Assembly (NCBI GenBank): GCA_013399115.1 | Contig: VXAA01004006.1 | Coordinates: 420,509 to 484,508 of the forward strand | DNA from: Anseranas semipalmata | Taxonomy: Eukaryota; Chordata; Aves; Anseriformes; Anseranatidae | Direction: 5' to 3' | DNA length: 64,000 bases | Shown here: piece by piece, positions 23,249-36,760 of the stretch | Layout: each line of letters starts with the position of its first letter | Numbering within the stretch: the stretch's first letter is position 1 | Notes under the pieces: generated by a model | Database searches by the model: none | What the model was told of the DNA's origin: nothing | Seen by the model: the letters and a program-made list of their open reading frames with translations, nothing else | Position numbers and translations under genes: made by a program

Positions 23249-26200
23249 CTACATAGAAAAAAAGAATAATAAACTGGGTTTATTAAACAGTCTTTACTGG
23301 TAGAGCTCCCTAACACTGCAAGAACTGCAAGTTTAACGAAACTCATTTCCGTAAAAGACAGTGCTGTTTATCAAACTAAGATATGAAAATATATCTGCTG
23401 TCTTAACTGACCAGGATGAACAAACCATCACTGGACTCTCTGGTCACCTCCTTGCTGTCAGTGCAATGCAGGGGACAGCAAAGGTTTGACACTGCCGCCT
23501 ACCTGCTGGCCACAGATAAAAGGTGCAGCAAGACTGCACGCTGCGTCAGCAAGCGGACTTACTGAGCTTGACTCCATTCCAGATTCTGTCTGCAACACAG
23601 GCAAATGTCTCAAGCTGTTTCCATGCCCATAATAAGGTACAAATCACCGCATCTGATTCCTTCTCAAAAGTTGAAATACAACAGAACAGTACATCTCACG
23701 TTTTCAGGTAAAACCGATTTCTCTGTTTCCCAATAACGTGAACCATCCTGCATCATTTACTGCCTGCAATTTCCCTTCCCTGTAGTATTATAAAGCTTTC
23801 AGAAAACTATACATTCATAAAAACTGGAATGGAAAGCCATTTATCCTAATCAACCTGCAGGAACTGAAGGAATCTTTTCAGTTTATTCCATTTTCGTAAC
23901 TGTACTGTTTTCCTTTGACATCAACAAATGGACCAAAATAAACCTTTAGATTCAATTATTGCACCTGTGCAATTGAACAGTTTGCCAAGAATGATTGCTC
24001 CTTAGTTAATTAAAAATCCAGCAGCATGAGTCGCCTGATGCAAAACCCAAACCATATTAAACTGTAGCTTGCTTTACAATTTATATATATAATTTATGAT
24101 GTACAAAAATCATTGTGTAAATTGTGTAAAATAGTAACAGCTAGAGTTATTATATCTAACAAGTATCTTTTTATATGGATTGCCTAATGAAAACAATTTA
24201 GGAATAGCTTGTTGTCTTTATGTTAAAGCAGAAGTCAAGTATATAATGCTAATTAATTCCCCATATAACTCAAGTGACTTTAGCTGGATCCAACCAGTTA
24301 TTTTTGCATTGTATTTCGATGCTGAAAAGCATGTGAAATTTTCACCAGATCCAGGCAAACCAGCAAGTTTATTCCAGACCACAACCATTCCCTGCTTGTA
24401 CATGTCATTATGGGTGCAGTCATAAAAAATCATGCTTCAGATTATCCCAGTTGATAGCTGCAAGCCTCCTACCCTACGTCCTTGCTGTTTTTGATCTCTA
24501 ACCTGATTTAGCTTGTGGCAGTGACCTGAAACCTGAGTTGACATTAGCTCTGCAGGAAGTTTTTAATCCAAACATGATTCTGAGATAGATATGCATCACT
24601 GTACCCGTAAATCTTTCCATCCACCATGGAAAGCTTCAGAAGGCTAATGTTTTGGCAAACCACAGCAGCTTGATATTCGCCCTACTGATATATTCGTGGC
24701 CTTTGCAAAGGAGTTTGCAAAGGAGGATTGCGACAGCAGTTGCCTATCAGGCCATGATCTAAAAAGGAACTTTAATCTTCCCAGTGCTAATCATTAAGAC
24801 TTTCTACTGTTTTTTAAAAAGTGCCACTGCTGACTGCACAGAGGTGTTATATGCAACTGCAATACCTCCCAGTCAACAGCAGAGAGAGCTCATAGAAGGA
24901 GAAAGTTCATCACAGGGTGGTGGATCCCCATCACCCACTGTAGGGGTATGGGGCAGGACACATATTCCTCTCTATGGACTGCTGTTAAGAGACATGGTAT
25001 GAGACAAACTAGTGTAGTGGCTGAATGAAAGTGGTAAGGCCAGCTCTGCAAGAGCCTTTAGGCACCAAGTTGTTTTGGGAAATTAATTCACAATAGCTAA
25101 CTCGTGTTTCTAGTATTGTGCATGGAGATTGAAGCAGGTGCCTCTGAGAGGGATTCGCAACAGCCTTAACCTCCCTGGGACACTGGCATCTCATTGCATG
25201 CCCCAAACAGGTACCACCCTGCGTCATCCCCTACAGTCATCACTTGTGGGAGAATAAAAAAGTGGTGGTGTAAGTACTTCTCTTCAAAGAGGTACCTACA
25301 AGGTGACCGATGTCCTGCTCCCAGTGCAACATCAACCTGGCATGGAGAAAGCCTCATTTCACTTTCTTTTGCTATTTGTGCTGCTCAAATCTATATCTTT
25401 CATCTTGCAGGAGAATGTCATAACCAACAGGCAACAGGCTATTCTCAGCTGAGGAGTGGAGGGCATTCGGACTGTCTCTCATGGAAGCGGTTCTTCACAG
25501 GGGTTACTGAAACGCTCATCAGCAGAGGAAAAAAGTGTGCAAAAGAGTGCACAACTCACATCTAGTGCTTACGGCACTCCTGTTTTTCAGACAGTTTTTT
25601 GGTGAACTGCTGGGACAGCCATAAACCTCTTAACAGGGCACAGAGATACATACATTTATAGATCCCTCCAGGATTAAGGTTTGAAATAGGAGCTTAACTG
25701 CTCTCCATGGGGACTGATACTGGAAATACCCCAAAACAGAGCACTGGGCACGTGGAGAACCTGTATGTCAAAAAAAAAAAACCAAGGAGAACTACAGACA
25801 TTAGCTGCCTCCGAGATGAAAAACTGTTCCAGGACTGCAATTTTTTTGCAATCTACTTTTATCCTGCAATACAGAGCTCTTTATTTTTTGCTGGCTCTAA
25901 TCTTCTTCACTGCAGATTGACTTTGACCCAGGTGTTACTCAGTGCTGCCCAGAATGTGCAATTTTTCACATTCTGTAAACCCTAACTCTCCCTGGGACAA
26001 GCTGATCACTCTGTGGTTTGTCCTAATTACCTGCACACCACATGTGAAATGGTGCCTTCTCAGACGCCTACTTTGTAACTGCGTGGGACTGCATTTTAAA
26101 AAGGGATTTCTAATTTGTCTTAAGACACCCCAAGTTAATGGATACGCTTGAAAACCTAATTACTGTGTGTAAATTTTGTTTCAACCTTAGCTGAAGACAG

Positions 26201-26983
26201 AACGTGATCCCTCTCTTAGCATGCAAATGACAAATCCTCAAGCCCACATTTGCTTTTGGGGTGGATGTTTCACCCAATGAGTGCCAGGAGATGGACCACC
26301 ATGATTTTGTTGCAAGTCACCAGCTTTAGTTAGTGGGCCATGGTACAGTAGTGATCTAACACCTGCACAAAATTAGTAACAGCCCAGCTTTGCTGTGTAT
26401 CTCTTATCTAGTCTTGCTAAAACCCTGATTGTGTTTTGAGGGCCGGCAGCTGTGGCTGGCAGGCACGTACTGTCGACCAGTACCATAGGAATTGACGCTA
26501 AGTGGCCACCTGGGACTGCAGTCCCAGCCCATGTCACGTTCAAGGGATGTCGGATTTATCCCCCTTTGCTGCCAGCCATTGGTGTCCACCCAGCCATTCC
26601 CAATTACAGGAACTGTCTACAAAGGCTGCAAGGGTGGGGGGTACGGGCGATTCTCCTTGGTGAAGAAAAGCCAAGAAAATCAAGTTTGTTTAGTGAAAGG
26701 CATTGTCTTTTTCCTTAATGGGGTTGGAGTTTCATTTCCTTTAGTTATGTCCCACTGGGTGAGGTTAAAATGGCTCTTAAGGGAAATAGTCTGACAGAGA
26801 TGCTGAAACAATATGTTGTCACCGCCCAGGTCAGAACCAGAGAATAATAGGTTATTTTTACTGTATCACTTAGTGGGGATGGTATCCGAGATCTAAGTCC
26901 ATCTGATTCCCCCAAGGAAATATATTGTAAGAAAATGCTCTTACAACCACATAGTCCAAAATGAGCGATCCAAGTCTGACGCG

Positions 26984-27040
26984 CATGTCTGCCTACCAGA
27001 GACACACGTCTGCCTTCAGGAGACATGTCTGCCTGTGAGA
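26984..27040. repeat. Short imperfect tandem repeat, three copies
   Basis: The motif CA(T/C)GTCTGCC recurs at 26984, 27005 and 27024, each followed by a similar segment ending GAGA or AGGAGA. The spacings are 21 and 19 bases. Confidence 0.6.
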
Positions 27041-27683
27041 GTACCCTCTCCAGGAAGCTTCGGATGGCCCCAGGAAGCTCTGGCTTCATCTGATGAACTT
27101 AATATGGATAAATAAAAAGCAGCAGTCAAGCCTGCCCTTTGCAGTGTGCTGGTAGGCTGAGTGCAGCTGAACAGCTAGAGCCTGACCCGACAGCAAGGGG
27201 AGAAAGGATCCGGACTGAGCCAGGCCCAGAATCTGCTCTCACGTACACTGGTACAAACTCTCATTAACTGAGAATGAAGTTACTGATCATCAAATCGATG
27301 CAGGTAAAATGTGGAAAAATAGAACAAGGGAGCAAGCATGGTCTCGCTGCATGTCTCAAGCATCTGCCCACTTCGAGGGCTCCTCTCCTTCTGCAGGATA
27401 ATCACGTCTGTCCTGTGTGCCTGCTGCATGGATTTCCTCACGCAAAGTACTCTCTGTGACAACCCAAACTCTCCTGCTGCCCTCCATGACATTCCCTGGT
27501 GGGGAGCTGAAAATACCAAAAGATTACCCATAAGCAGAGAGCTTTCACAGCTAACCCGACTTGGGTCATCTACTGTGATACAACTGTCATATCTTTGCAC
27601 GTACAGCCTGCACCTCAGATAACCCATACCCTTTAAAAAACACAGGCATTGAAATGTAATCCTTCATAACATGCAAAAAATGA

Positions 27684-27710
27684 GGGGTAGGGGAAGGGGG
27701 AGGTGCTGGG
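27684..27710 (+). other. G-quadruplex-type G-rich tract
   Basis: The runs GGGG, GGGG, GGGGG and GGG have loops of two, two and seven bases in the 5' intron of SLC6A6. It fits the usual motif rule; formation is not shown. Confidence 0.4.
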
Positions 27711-30700
27711 CAGAGGCCTCAGATGATGAGATGCAGATGGGGGAAGGCCACCAGTGGGGACAGGACCTGCCAGTTGTCTGAAGTGACACAACTTACATTA
27801 CTGCTGAACCACTGACTTTTTTTTTTGACAGACAACCCATGGATTACACATCTGAAAATACACTGTTCGATTTCTGCTCTAGAATTACAGTAATGATCTA
27901 CTCCAAGCTTCTTATAGCCAGAGACAGGAGACCAACACCTTCCAGGAGGAGCCCCAAGGACAAATTCATCGTGGATAGTACCACACTCAATAATCTTTAA
28001 AAATCAAGTCTTAAAAAAGGTGGTTTTCCAAACCCTGATGGATACACAGAAATCAAAGTCTGCCTGTATACACAGATAGGCATCTGTAAATATTTGTGCA
28101 TGCTAAAATGCATGTCCTGTCTTGTATCTGAAGACGATAAACCACAGCAAAGGAGCTACTTCTTTTTTGGTCGCTGCATGTAAACTTTGAATAGGGATTG
28201 GATATACTGAATTTGTGACTAGAATCATAACTGAACATTTCTTTTATAGCTCTTTCTTCCATTACAAAACTAAAAGCAAAGTACATACTCAAAGTGTCTC
28301 TGACCTTAATGGGAATTCTGCCTGAGGAATGACAGCACATCTGTACTACTGATTTTCTGGACTATTTTTGCAGCGTGATGTGTAACACCACTGCTTTTGC
28401 TTTCAAGGACCCTTTTCTACTAGTTCAGCCTGTGCAGACTGTGTATCTTGAGTTTCTGAGTGCTCTCTCCTTGGCTTTGTTGCAAAGTCGCAATGGCTTT
28501 TGAAATACATCCATTTATCACATTATAATTAATTTTTCTAATCTAGTTAAACTCATTACCTCTTTAGACATTATCATCTCTTTTATTTTTCTGCCATTTT
28601 TTTCTTTCATATCTTGGAAATCAAAGTCAACCTCCCTTTAAAATTGAGATTTTCTAGATCCATTGGTCACTTTTTTTTTTTTTTCTGAGTTTCATATTCA
28701 TATTCATGACTATTTCAAAATCAACTACACTGATTGCTGGATCAGAGGAGTTGCTCTTCGAATAAGCAGCTTCAGCTCTCACTGAGAGCTATGGAAAAGC
28801 TGGTATTGATTTCAACAGTAGTAGGATCAGGTCCCGAATAAAACTGCATTTATTATGTTTGGCTCATTTCCTAGGATTACTTGGAACTCTGAAAGCTGTA
28901 ATTCTTGATGTTGACAGCTTTCCCTCCCTCAAGGAGCAGTGCGGTTAAGCCAATCAATACACGATTAAAATAAACAGCCCCTTAATCAAACTTATGGCTT
29001 TAGTGCAAGTCTTTCTGATCTGCAGAAGAAAAAGCCTTAATGTTTGGCAGCCCTTGAGGCCACACCAGTATGCAAAGAGCACCTGACTTCATTTATGTCC
29101 TTAACTCATATCCCAGTTCCTTCTGCCTCATCGAACAGAATACCTATGTCATCTGAAAAATAATATCCCTTCCTTTATGGCACACACTAACTCTCTTCTT
29201 AACAATGCCTGAACTCCATCTCACTCATTCTCTTTGTCATTAATGGACCCCTCTTTTTCTGATTATTTTTCCTGGGTATGTGTATTCATTTAAACATCTA
29301 TCCATTCATCCTTCTTTCTCAGTTCTCCCTCCAACTTTTGCCATCTCCCTTCTCACCATTTTTTAGCCTTCTAAGATTGACTGGAAAATCTGCTACTGAA
29401 AATGTTCTAGGAGGAAAATGCACTCCTTCCTAAAGCTGAAGTCTATTCTGAAAGGAAAGCCCAGGTCTTAACACAATTTCTTTTTCATCAGTTGTGGTCT
29501 GGACAAGAGGTATCTTTTTTTATTTTTTTACTTTTTTCTCTGTGGTGTTTCCATTCACGTTCTTCAAATAGGTACCATGTTACAGCTCCAGAGCTATTAC
29601 AAAATCCTGAATCTTTGCTCAGATTTCAGCAGCAAAAAATTTGCAGTCATGTAATACTCTAGATGCTCGTTTCATTATATACTTATTTATCTGAAAGAAT
29701 AAAACAGTTACAACCAACCCAGGAGATGTGCCCAATTGGAAGAAATTAAAAACTCCCTTCCTGTTGTGTGGGGTGGAAAGGAGAATGACAATCCACTGAA
29801 GTCACACCCCAGTGGGTTCCAGTGGGAACATGATCCTGTCCCTAAACGGTGGGGCTGAGGTGGTGATGATGCTTCCCAGCCTCAGAGTGATGGAAAACGG
29901 AGCCCGATTCCCCAGGGAGATGTGCCCCCACAGTGGTCAGCGAGGGACACAGTGAAGCAGAGGACTGGCACACTGCGTCACACTGGTCACAACTCCACCC
30001 TACTGAAATCTTTCAGTTGCCACAGTGTGTCCTGTATCCCAGTGAGAAACGAAGTGTCCTGCATCAGCAAGCCACTGTCTTCTCCTCAAAGAAGAAAGCC
30101 CAAGGGCAACTCTTGCAAAAAGGAGCACAGAGAAGGAGAGTATGAAAGCAAGGGTTGGCAGAGCGGGGGAGAACGAATGGAAAGTGCTCATCCCTAGTAC
30201 TAGTATACCGTACTGGTAATTATGTGCGGGAGAACATCCAGTTACCACTTGGTTTTGTTCACATGAAGCCAACTGCTGACCTAATTTAATGCCTCTGGGT
30301 GCACCAGCTAACAGCCTCCTGACTGTCAATAGGCTGGAAAGAAGCACCAGCTCCCCGCTGCCTTCCCTGCATACTCTCTCTGCTGTACCAGCTCTCCTGT
30401 TGTCAAAGCAAAAAAACATTAATTCACTGCATGATACCACCTCTCAAAGCCTTCATCTTTAAGAGAGGGCCCTTAACAAAATGCAGGAGTGCATCCAAGC
30501 CGCATGGCAAAGCGGTGCCTTTCCAAGCAAGATGGGCATTATCAAAGATGACTCAACGAGCTGTGCACATCCTCAGCTGTTCAACCAGCTTGCATCCTGC
30601 AGTTATCCAACTTTTGACTAAAGGAACAAGTGTTTTTGTATCTTATTTTTGATTCTAAAGGTCTGCTGTTCAGTGGATTGCAATTCTCAAGTCTCAGTGT

Positions 30701-30772
30701 CAATTAAACCAGTACTACTGACACTAATAAACCACATCAGAAACTATGAAGAGATAGCTCTCATCCTGCTAT

Positions 30773-30794
30773 AAAAAAAAAAAAAAAGAAAAAA
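30773..30794. repeat. A-rich homopolymer run
   Basis: Fifteen A, then G, then further A. No identifiable retrocopy precedes it. Confidence 0.85.
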
Positions 30795-32178
30795 TCTTAA
30801 AGCCTACAAAGCTTATGAACTTGAATAGTCAGTGTTGTGTGCTGTGCCTATTGAATTTTTTGCATGTGATTAATAATGTATTGATTCTATGTGACACATC
30901 TGCAAGGCACTTACAATGTCTGAGAGCCATCTCTGTGCTATGATAACAGAGCAGTTTCCCAGTGCATGGAAGAGAAACAATAAAGTAGCCATTCAATGAA
31001 GCAAATGAGCAATTAATTGTATGAATTTATTATTTCAAAGTAATTTTTTCTTGGGAATAAATCATTCCACCCTCACCTGCTTTTTTTTCAACTACTAAAT
31101 TTAGCCCTAAATTTACTGAGCTTACCACTGCTAGTGTTCAGTGATTTTTCTTAACTGAAGATTGCTGCACTTTTTCAGTATACCTTCTAAATAAGAAGAA
31201 AACAGGTATATACAAGAGTACATGCTTTCGGAAAAACAAGCTGAGTTTTCCATACCCACTAAAGGCTTTGATCTGCTTTGCAACCAGGTTGTTGCCATAT
31301 CTGCCTAGGAGACCTCAAGACAAAGACAGAGCTGTGTTTTTATTGTTTGTATCCATTCATCTTAATTTAAACAAGAACCAAGGACAGATCTCTATCCCAC
31401 CTGTGGCAGCTGTTTAAACAGGTCATACAGCACCTTATTCTCACAAACCTAGATCCCAGCACCATCAGTGGAGAAGAAGAATCCTCCTTCTTCTTTGCTC
31501 CTGTATCCAATCTGCACAATACCTGATTTTTCTAGTTTTTTTTTCCAGAGTACATTAATGAAAGGAATAGCTGTGTGCAACACAGCACTGTGGGTGGAAA
31601 ATGGCCGGCTAGCTTGTACCAGGAAAATAGCTATTACATGCACGCGATCCACAGTGCTAGCCCCACCACAGGGCTGTAAAGCCTGACAAGGCTACAAAGC
31701 CCTGAGGACAGAGCCACAAGCTCTAAAACTTCATGGTAAGAGTGAGCTACTTTTGATTTCAGTCTTGATTTCTTCTCCTTGCTGGTAGCAATTATGAGCA
31801 AAAACATAAGTCAGTGACAAAAACCAGCTGGAGACTTTTGTGCAGGCTCAGGTGGAGCAACAGTACCCAGGTGACTGTGGTGTCCAGCCTGAGCACCGCT
31901 GCACACAGGCATCAGCCGTAATAGATTTCCTAAGCACCCCAAGGTTTAATTCATTGTTGTTGTTTTCTCCCCCTCAAGAAAAAAAATGGAACAGAAACTT
32001 TAAGCACATGAAGTTTCACACAGGAAATGAATCTGAAACTACTGATACAGCAGAGCAACACAGAGAGCGGGGGATTTCTGCGGAGGATATGCTAAAAGAA
32101 GAAGTGACAAAGTTGGTGAACGAGCTCACAAAGAGAACACAACTTTGCAAAACAGGTCCGTGAACTGGCAACTTTCAC

Positions 32179-32223
32179 AAAAAAAAAAAAAAAGAAAAAG
32201 AAAAAGAAAAAGAAAAAGAAAAG
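32179..32223. repeat. A15 followed by (AAAAAG)n
   Basis: A pure A run grades into about five AAAAAG units, a pattern typical of a decayed or expanding A-rich tail. The low-complexity poly-Phe frames on the opposite strand are artefacts of it. Confidence 0.9.
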
Positions 32224-34558
32224 CTGTGTAGACACTGTGGTATTTATTTGTTTTTGTGCAGCTGGTGCCAGGTGCTTGCTTGCAAGGCTGGGCACTGGCA
32301 TTTTTTGTGGAATCCCAGGCCAGCCTTGGTGCAGTCTCCAGCTGCAGCTCCGTCCCCTGAGGGCAGCTGGCAGCCCCCACGCCATGGCTGTGCTCACGCA
32401 GTGCACGTCAGAAGGAAGATCACTAGTTCCTACAGGCCTCTCAATGGGCACGATTTGATCAAAAATCACAAATTCTTGATCATTCCCCATCTATTCTGAA
32501 GGTCTCAGTTTGAAGTAAGACCTTTTGTATTGATCACTAAACCAATACGCTTTGACACATCACGTGATTCGGGCTGATTTCCAGTCAGAGGCGTATTTTC
32601 AGTTCTGCTTAGCCACAGACGACCTTTGATACCAGTATGGAGAGCTGCAATCATTTTTATGTCAAGAGATATGAAAACCAGACAGCACCAGAACAAATAC
32701 TCCACTTCTCTAAAGAAAAGAACATATACACCATTTCTGCATACCGTGGTCTGCAAAGTGCAGAGCCCACACCAAGCACAAACAACATCCTGATCCCACA
32801 CACTACTTGGACAAAAGCCCCACTGAATTCACACTGGCATTGCCACCCCTGCAGGGAATTGTGTAAGAGCAAGGCCAACTCCAGTATGACATGAGTATCT
32901 GCAGTCCTACATTTATACCAGTGTCACTCCTGTGGGCTACAGGTACTTGCTTTTCTGCTGGCTTTTGCAGGTAAGCATCCCCAGATATAGCATGACAATA
33001 TAGGAACGACATGAGCAGTTTTCTCCATCTCTTATCTTTTCAAACAAATATCAGCTGATGGCTTTCATTGCAGGTTGCTTTTATAGTCCTAACTTGACTA
33101 CTGTAAACTTACTCTACTCCTGTTTACCAGTTCAGACACAGTTCATAAAGCTGAACCACTGAAGATGAATACTTTCTTAGTGCAATTTCATGTAAGCAAA
33201 AATGCTTACAACTAGATACAAGTGTGGCACATTAACCTTTAATATCCAAAGCTGTTTTCGTCATGACTACAATTGTTTTTCATGACTTTTTTCATGTGCA
33301 AAAGAGCTACAAATAGACAGGTGGAAAACTGTTTGCAGTTCCACCATAAATGATGGGTACGTGACAAACAGCTGAGAGAGCCATAAAAACACTCCATAGG
33401 TAAACTGATGATAGAAAGCAAGAGAACTTCCTTCAGTTTACTTTCTGGATTTTTGTAGCTAGGTAAGAGTTATGTGAAATTCTGATAGTTTTGTAGAAGC
33501 AGAAACCCAGGTGATTCAGTCACCTGTATCACTTTATATTCCTCATGTGAATATTATCCTGTCTATTGAATTGGACTTGCAATCTGTAGTTTCCATACTG
33601 CAGGAAGAGTGGAGGAGAAAGAACCCTGAACCCCACCAAGTAACAGTATCTTACGCTACTATATTCCCTCTACATGGCACAATACCTTTTTCACATTTGA
33701 AAGAGCAACCCACTATATTATTTAAGGAGGATCTGTACAGGGAGAGAGAATTGATGTGGTTACAGAAGAGGGAAAGCAGCAATTGCTAGAAAAAGTATAT
33801 GAAAGCAAGTCTGTCCTGTTAAATCTTGGTTTTAAAATCCTGCCTTGCAGGGACAAAAAATGCTTTTGATTGCTCATATTCAGTCTTTCTTCCATCCACT
33901 ATGGTAACCCCATTTGTGAGCTTCATTTTTGACAGAGCCTAACGGGAAATAAGGTGTTTGCATAAGCAATGTACTTCTTGCTGATAAAGGAGAGATACAG
34001 AGAAAATCACATTATCTGGGTAGATTGTATGAAAAGAGCAACCTTATAAAACTATTCCCGTATCTCTTTTTCCTAGTAACTAGGGGTCTCTTACATTTTT
34101 TAGGTAAGAGATAGACAGTTGCTGAAAATTCCCTAGACTGATATGGTGAATCTGAGCATGCTTTTGCTTTCTTTAGGCACAGCTAAAATAATGTTATTCT
34201 GACAAAGGACATTTTTTGCTCATGTATGGACCAACACATGGAAATTTGCTGTCCTATAGAGCTCACAGATACCCCTCTGCACATCCCGAGCTCTTTGGCA
34301 GACAGCTGCAGGGCTGGGAAGGCATTTAGCTGAGAAGCAGATGCTTTGTGCAGCACTAAGTCCCTCACGTGGCTCCAGCCACACGAGGAGAGCAGCACGT
34401 AACAGCAGAGCGAGGGCAGTTGGTGACTCGCTAAATCCTAAATACCTCAGAGCTCTCTTCAAGATTGCTTGAGGCTGTGCTGCTATAGAAAGGGATTTGT
34501 AATTGAAAGGGAAAAAAGGTGATCTCTACTTTTTAAAAATGTATCATCCTGATATAAT

Positions 34559-34653
34559 TATAAAATCTTCAACTAGTATAACTATTATAAATAACTATTA
34601 AATAAATAACTATTAATAACTATTAAAAATAACTATAAAATCTTCAACTAGTA
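34559..34653. repeat. AT-rich segment bounded by a 20-bp direct repeat
   Basis: TATAAAATCTTCAACTAGTA occurs identically at 34559-34578 and 34634-34653. The 55 bases between them are made of variations of AACTATTA/AATAACTA. It looks like a local duplication or slippage product rather than a target-site duplication, since no insertion body lies between the copies. Confidence 0.85.
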
Positions 34654-34962
34654 ACTTCAGTTGGCACTTAATGAAGATTTAAAGAGATCTCAAGTGAAAT
34701 TCTGGTATTCCTGAAGTTGGTGGTAAAAATTCCAAGTAATTGCAGAGATACACAAATTTCAACTACTACTCTCATCTGAGGTTACCATTTATATTTTGAT
34801 TTTCATACTCCATGAGTAAAACCTCTGTAAGATCATTGACCTTCATGAGGTCACTCCTGTTCTCTGCTGGGATGAACGAGCGTGGACTCAAACAGGGAGT
34901 GAGGAGTTAATGATATACATATTGCCACCGCTGAATCAGGACAGGAACTAGGCATTAAACAG

Positions 34963-35190
34963 AACCATAAAATAATTTAGGTTGAAGGGACTTCTGGAGG
35001 TCACGTAGTGCAGCCTCTTGCTCAAAGCAGGGCCCACATCAAAATCAGACTGGGTTGCTGATGGCCTTGTTTGGTCAAGCTCTGAAATCTCTGAGAGTGG
35101 AGACTGTGCAAGCTCTGAGCAACCCGTCCCAGAGCTTCACTCCTCTCAGGGTGAACATTGTTTTCCTCATAACCAATCTGAATTACCCTA
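34963..35190 (-). mobile_element. CR1-like LINE 3' fragment
   Basis: The plus strand carries the reverse complement of a CR1 3' end: AACCATAAAATAATTTAGG, then GTTGAAGGGACTTCTGGAGGT, GCAGCCTCTTGCTCAAAGCA and a block ending AACCAATCTGAATTACCC. These match, from memory, the widespread avian CR1 tail (ATTCTATG repeats, TCCAACCTAAAT, two further conserved blocks). It is about 230 bp, lacks reverse transcriptase and is a 5'-truncated, inactive copy. The sense strand is the same as SLC6A6. Confidence 0.75.
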
Positions 35191-35636
35191 TCGGACAAAG
35201 GAAGAAGGATTTAAGGGGAGAAGAGGATTAACACAAAGTGAAAAGACAATACTGAATGGAAAGCTCAGTCATCATATTCTGATAGTGCACATATACAATA
35301 CAAGTAGTTGGAAAGAAACAGATACAGAGGGTGTGTGCAGTGAGTGACAAATGGGTAAGCTCCAGGTTAAGTACAAAATAAGCAACAAACCCTGGTGACA
35401 GCATATCAGACAATACTCATTTTATTGTCAGAGTAAAAACATATTCCTTAAAGAAAACCAAGCAAAAAAACCCTAATGAATGTTACAATGCATGCCAAGC
35501 AATTACTGCTTTCCACAATGTGTCCTGTGACTCACTGTGCCACAATAAATTGGCATATGGTGCTCAATCAGGGTATATAACTCACACATTTGCAATGGCT
35601 CTAAAGAGCTAATAGTTACTTGGACTGCAGTTAATT

Positions 35637-35646
35637 GGGGGGGGGG
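35637..35646. repeat. G10 homopolymer
   Basis: Ten consecutive G on the plus strand; long G runs are uncommon and prone to sequencing error. Confidence 0.85.
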
Positions 35647-36659
35647 CGTTAATTTCCCCATGGCAATGCAATAAAAGTCATGCTTATTATTGTATTATTA
35701 TTATTTTCAAAATATAAAATAATGATTTTAGTGGCAGGAAAGTATCATTAATGCCTGAAGTCTCTTGTATTCTAGGGAAATCTATTCAGACAACCTCTGG
35801 CATGCAAAAGCACATAAATAACTGGTAAATACTACCTGTGGTCTTCTGGGTCCAGATTTGCCTGATGCCAAGAGCAATCAACTCCTTTTTGGCTGCAAAG
35901 GATAGGAGGGCACTCAATACCTTGCAGAAGGCACTCATTACCTGGCAAAAATCAAGCTTTCCATGTGCCAGCACCCCATGAAAGAGCAAACCCAGAAGTG
36001 CGTACGACAGAAACAGTTCTCTTCCGTAACATGGGAAGGCAACCTCCTAGAGGGACACAGAGCCGGCTGGTTCTCTTTAAGGTGCCGAATGCTCTCCCTG
36101 CCTGAGAAAGTTGTACTTCCTATGCTTACTCTGCTTAAAAACCAGCTCTACGTCTCCTATTGAGGGAGGATGCAAAAATAAAGCATCTGTCTTTCAGTGA
36201 GTCTGCCCAAAAGTAGGAGTAGACTGCAAATCCAAGAAAGTTTTTACCATTGATGAGACATCAGAGATGCTTAAAAGCATGGAACAAACAGCAGCAGAAG
36301 ACACTGTGTGCAATTACAAGAAAATTCTTCTTCCCTAATCAAGACCACTCAAATGAGCCTGGTTTATAACATGACCTGTGAGTACCACCAAAAGAATTGC
36401 TTCAGAGTGCTAATGGAGTTTTCCACCATACTGAGAGGATGTAATGGAAGAAACAATCCTATATAGACAAGTTCTACATAACACTTGTATTTATTTGAAA
36501 TAAGTCCACCAAGACAGTGCTATTCATTAGCAAAAGTGGATCAGTAAGACCAGAAGCAGACCATTGGGATTTTGCCTGCTCAGGGCCTCAGATCTACAGC
36601 AGAAGTGCCACAGATTTCAAGGTCAGCAGGACCAATTCCTGAACAAGGGGTTCTGGCTC

Positions 36660-36760
36660 TGCCCCTGTTTATACAAGGATAAAGCAACACCAATGCTACT
36701 GGAATCAACAAAACTGCGCTGGAGTAAATCAGTGGAGAATTAGATCCTGAATTTGTACGT
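36660..36760. repeat. Possible ancient interspersed repeat
   Basis: The stretch AACACCAATGCTACTGGAAT with GTAAATCAGTGGAGAATTAG and ATCCTGAATTTG resembles an old sauropsid repeat phrase (ACACCAGTGTAACTGGGATCAGAATCTG) that I recall from bird and reptile introns. I cannot name the family, and the match is loose. Confidence 0.25.

Noticed and set aside
32092..32490. 132-codon minus-strand frame with a poly-Phe stretch
   Set aside because: The Phe run is the translation of the A15/(AAAAAG)n microsatellite; the flanking residues match no family.
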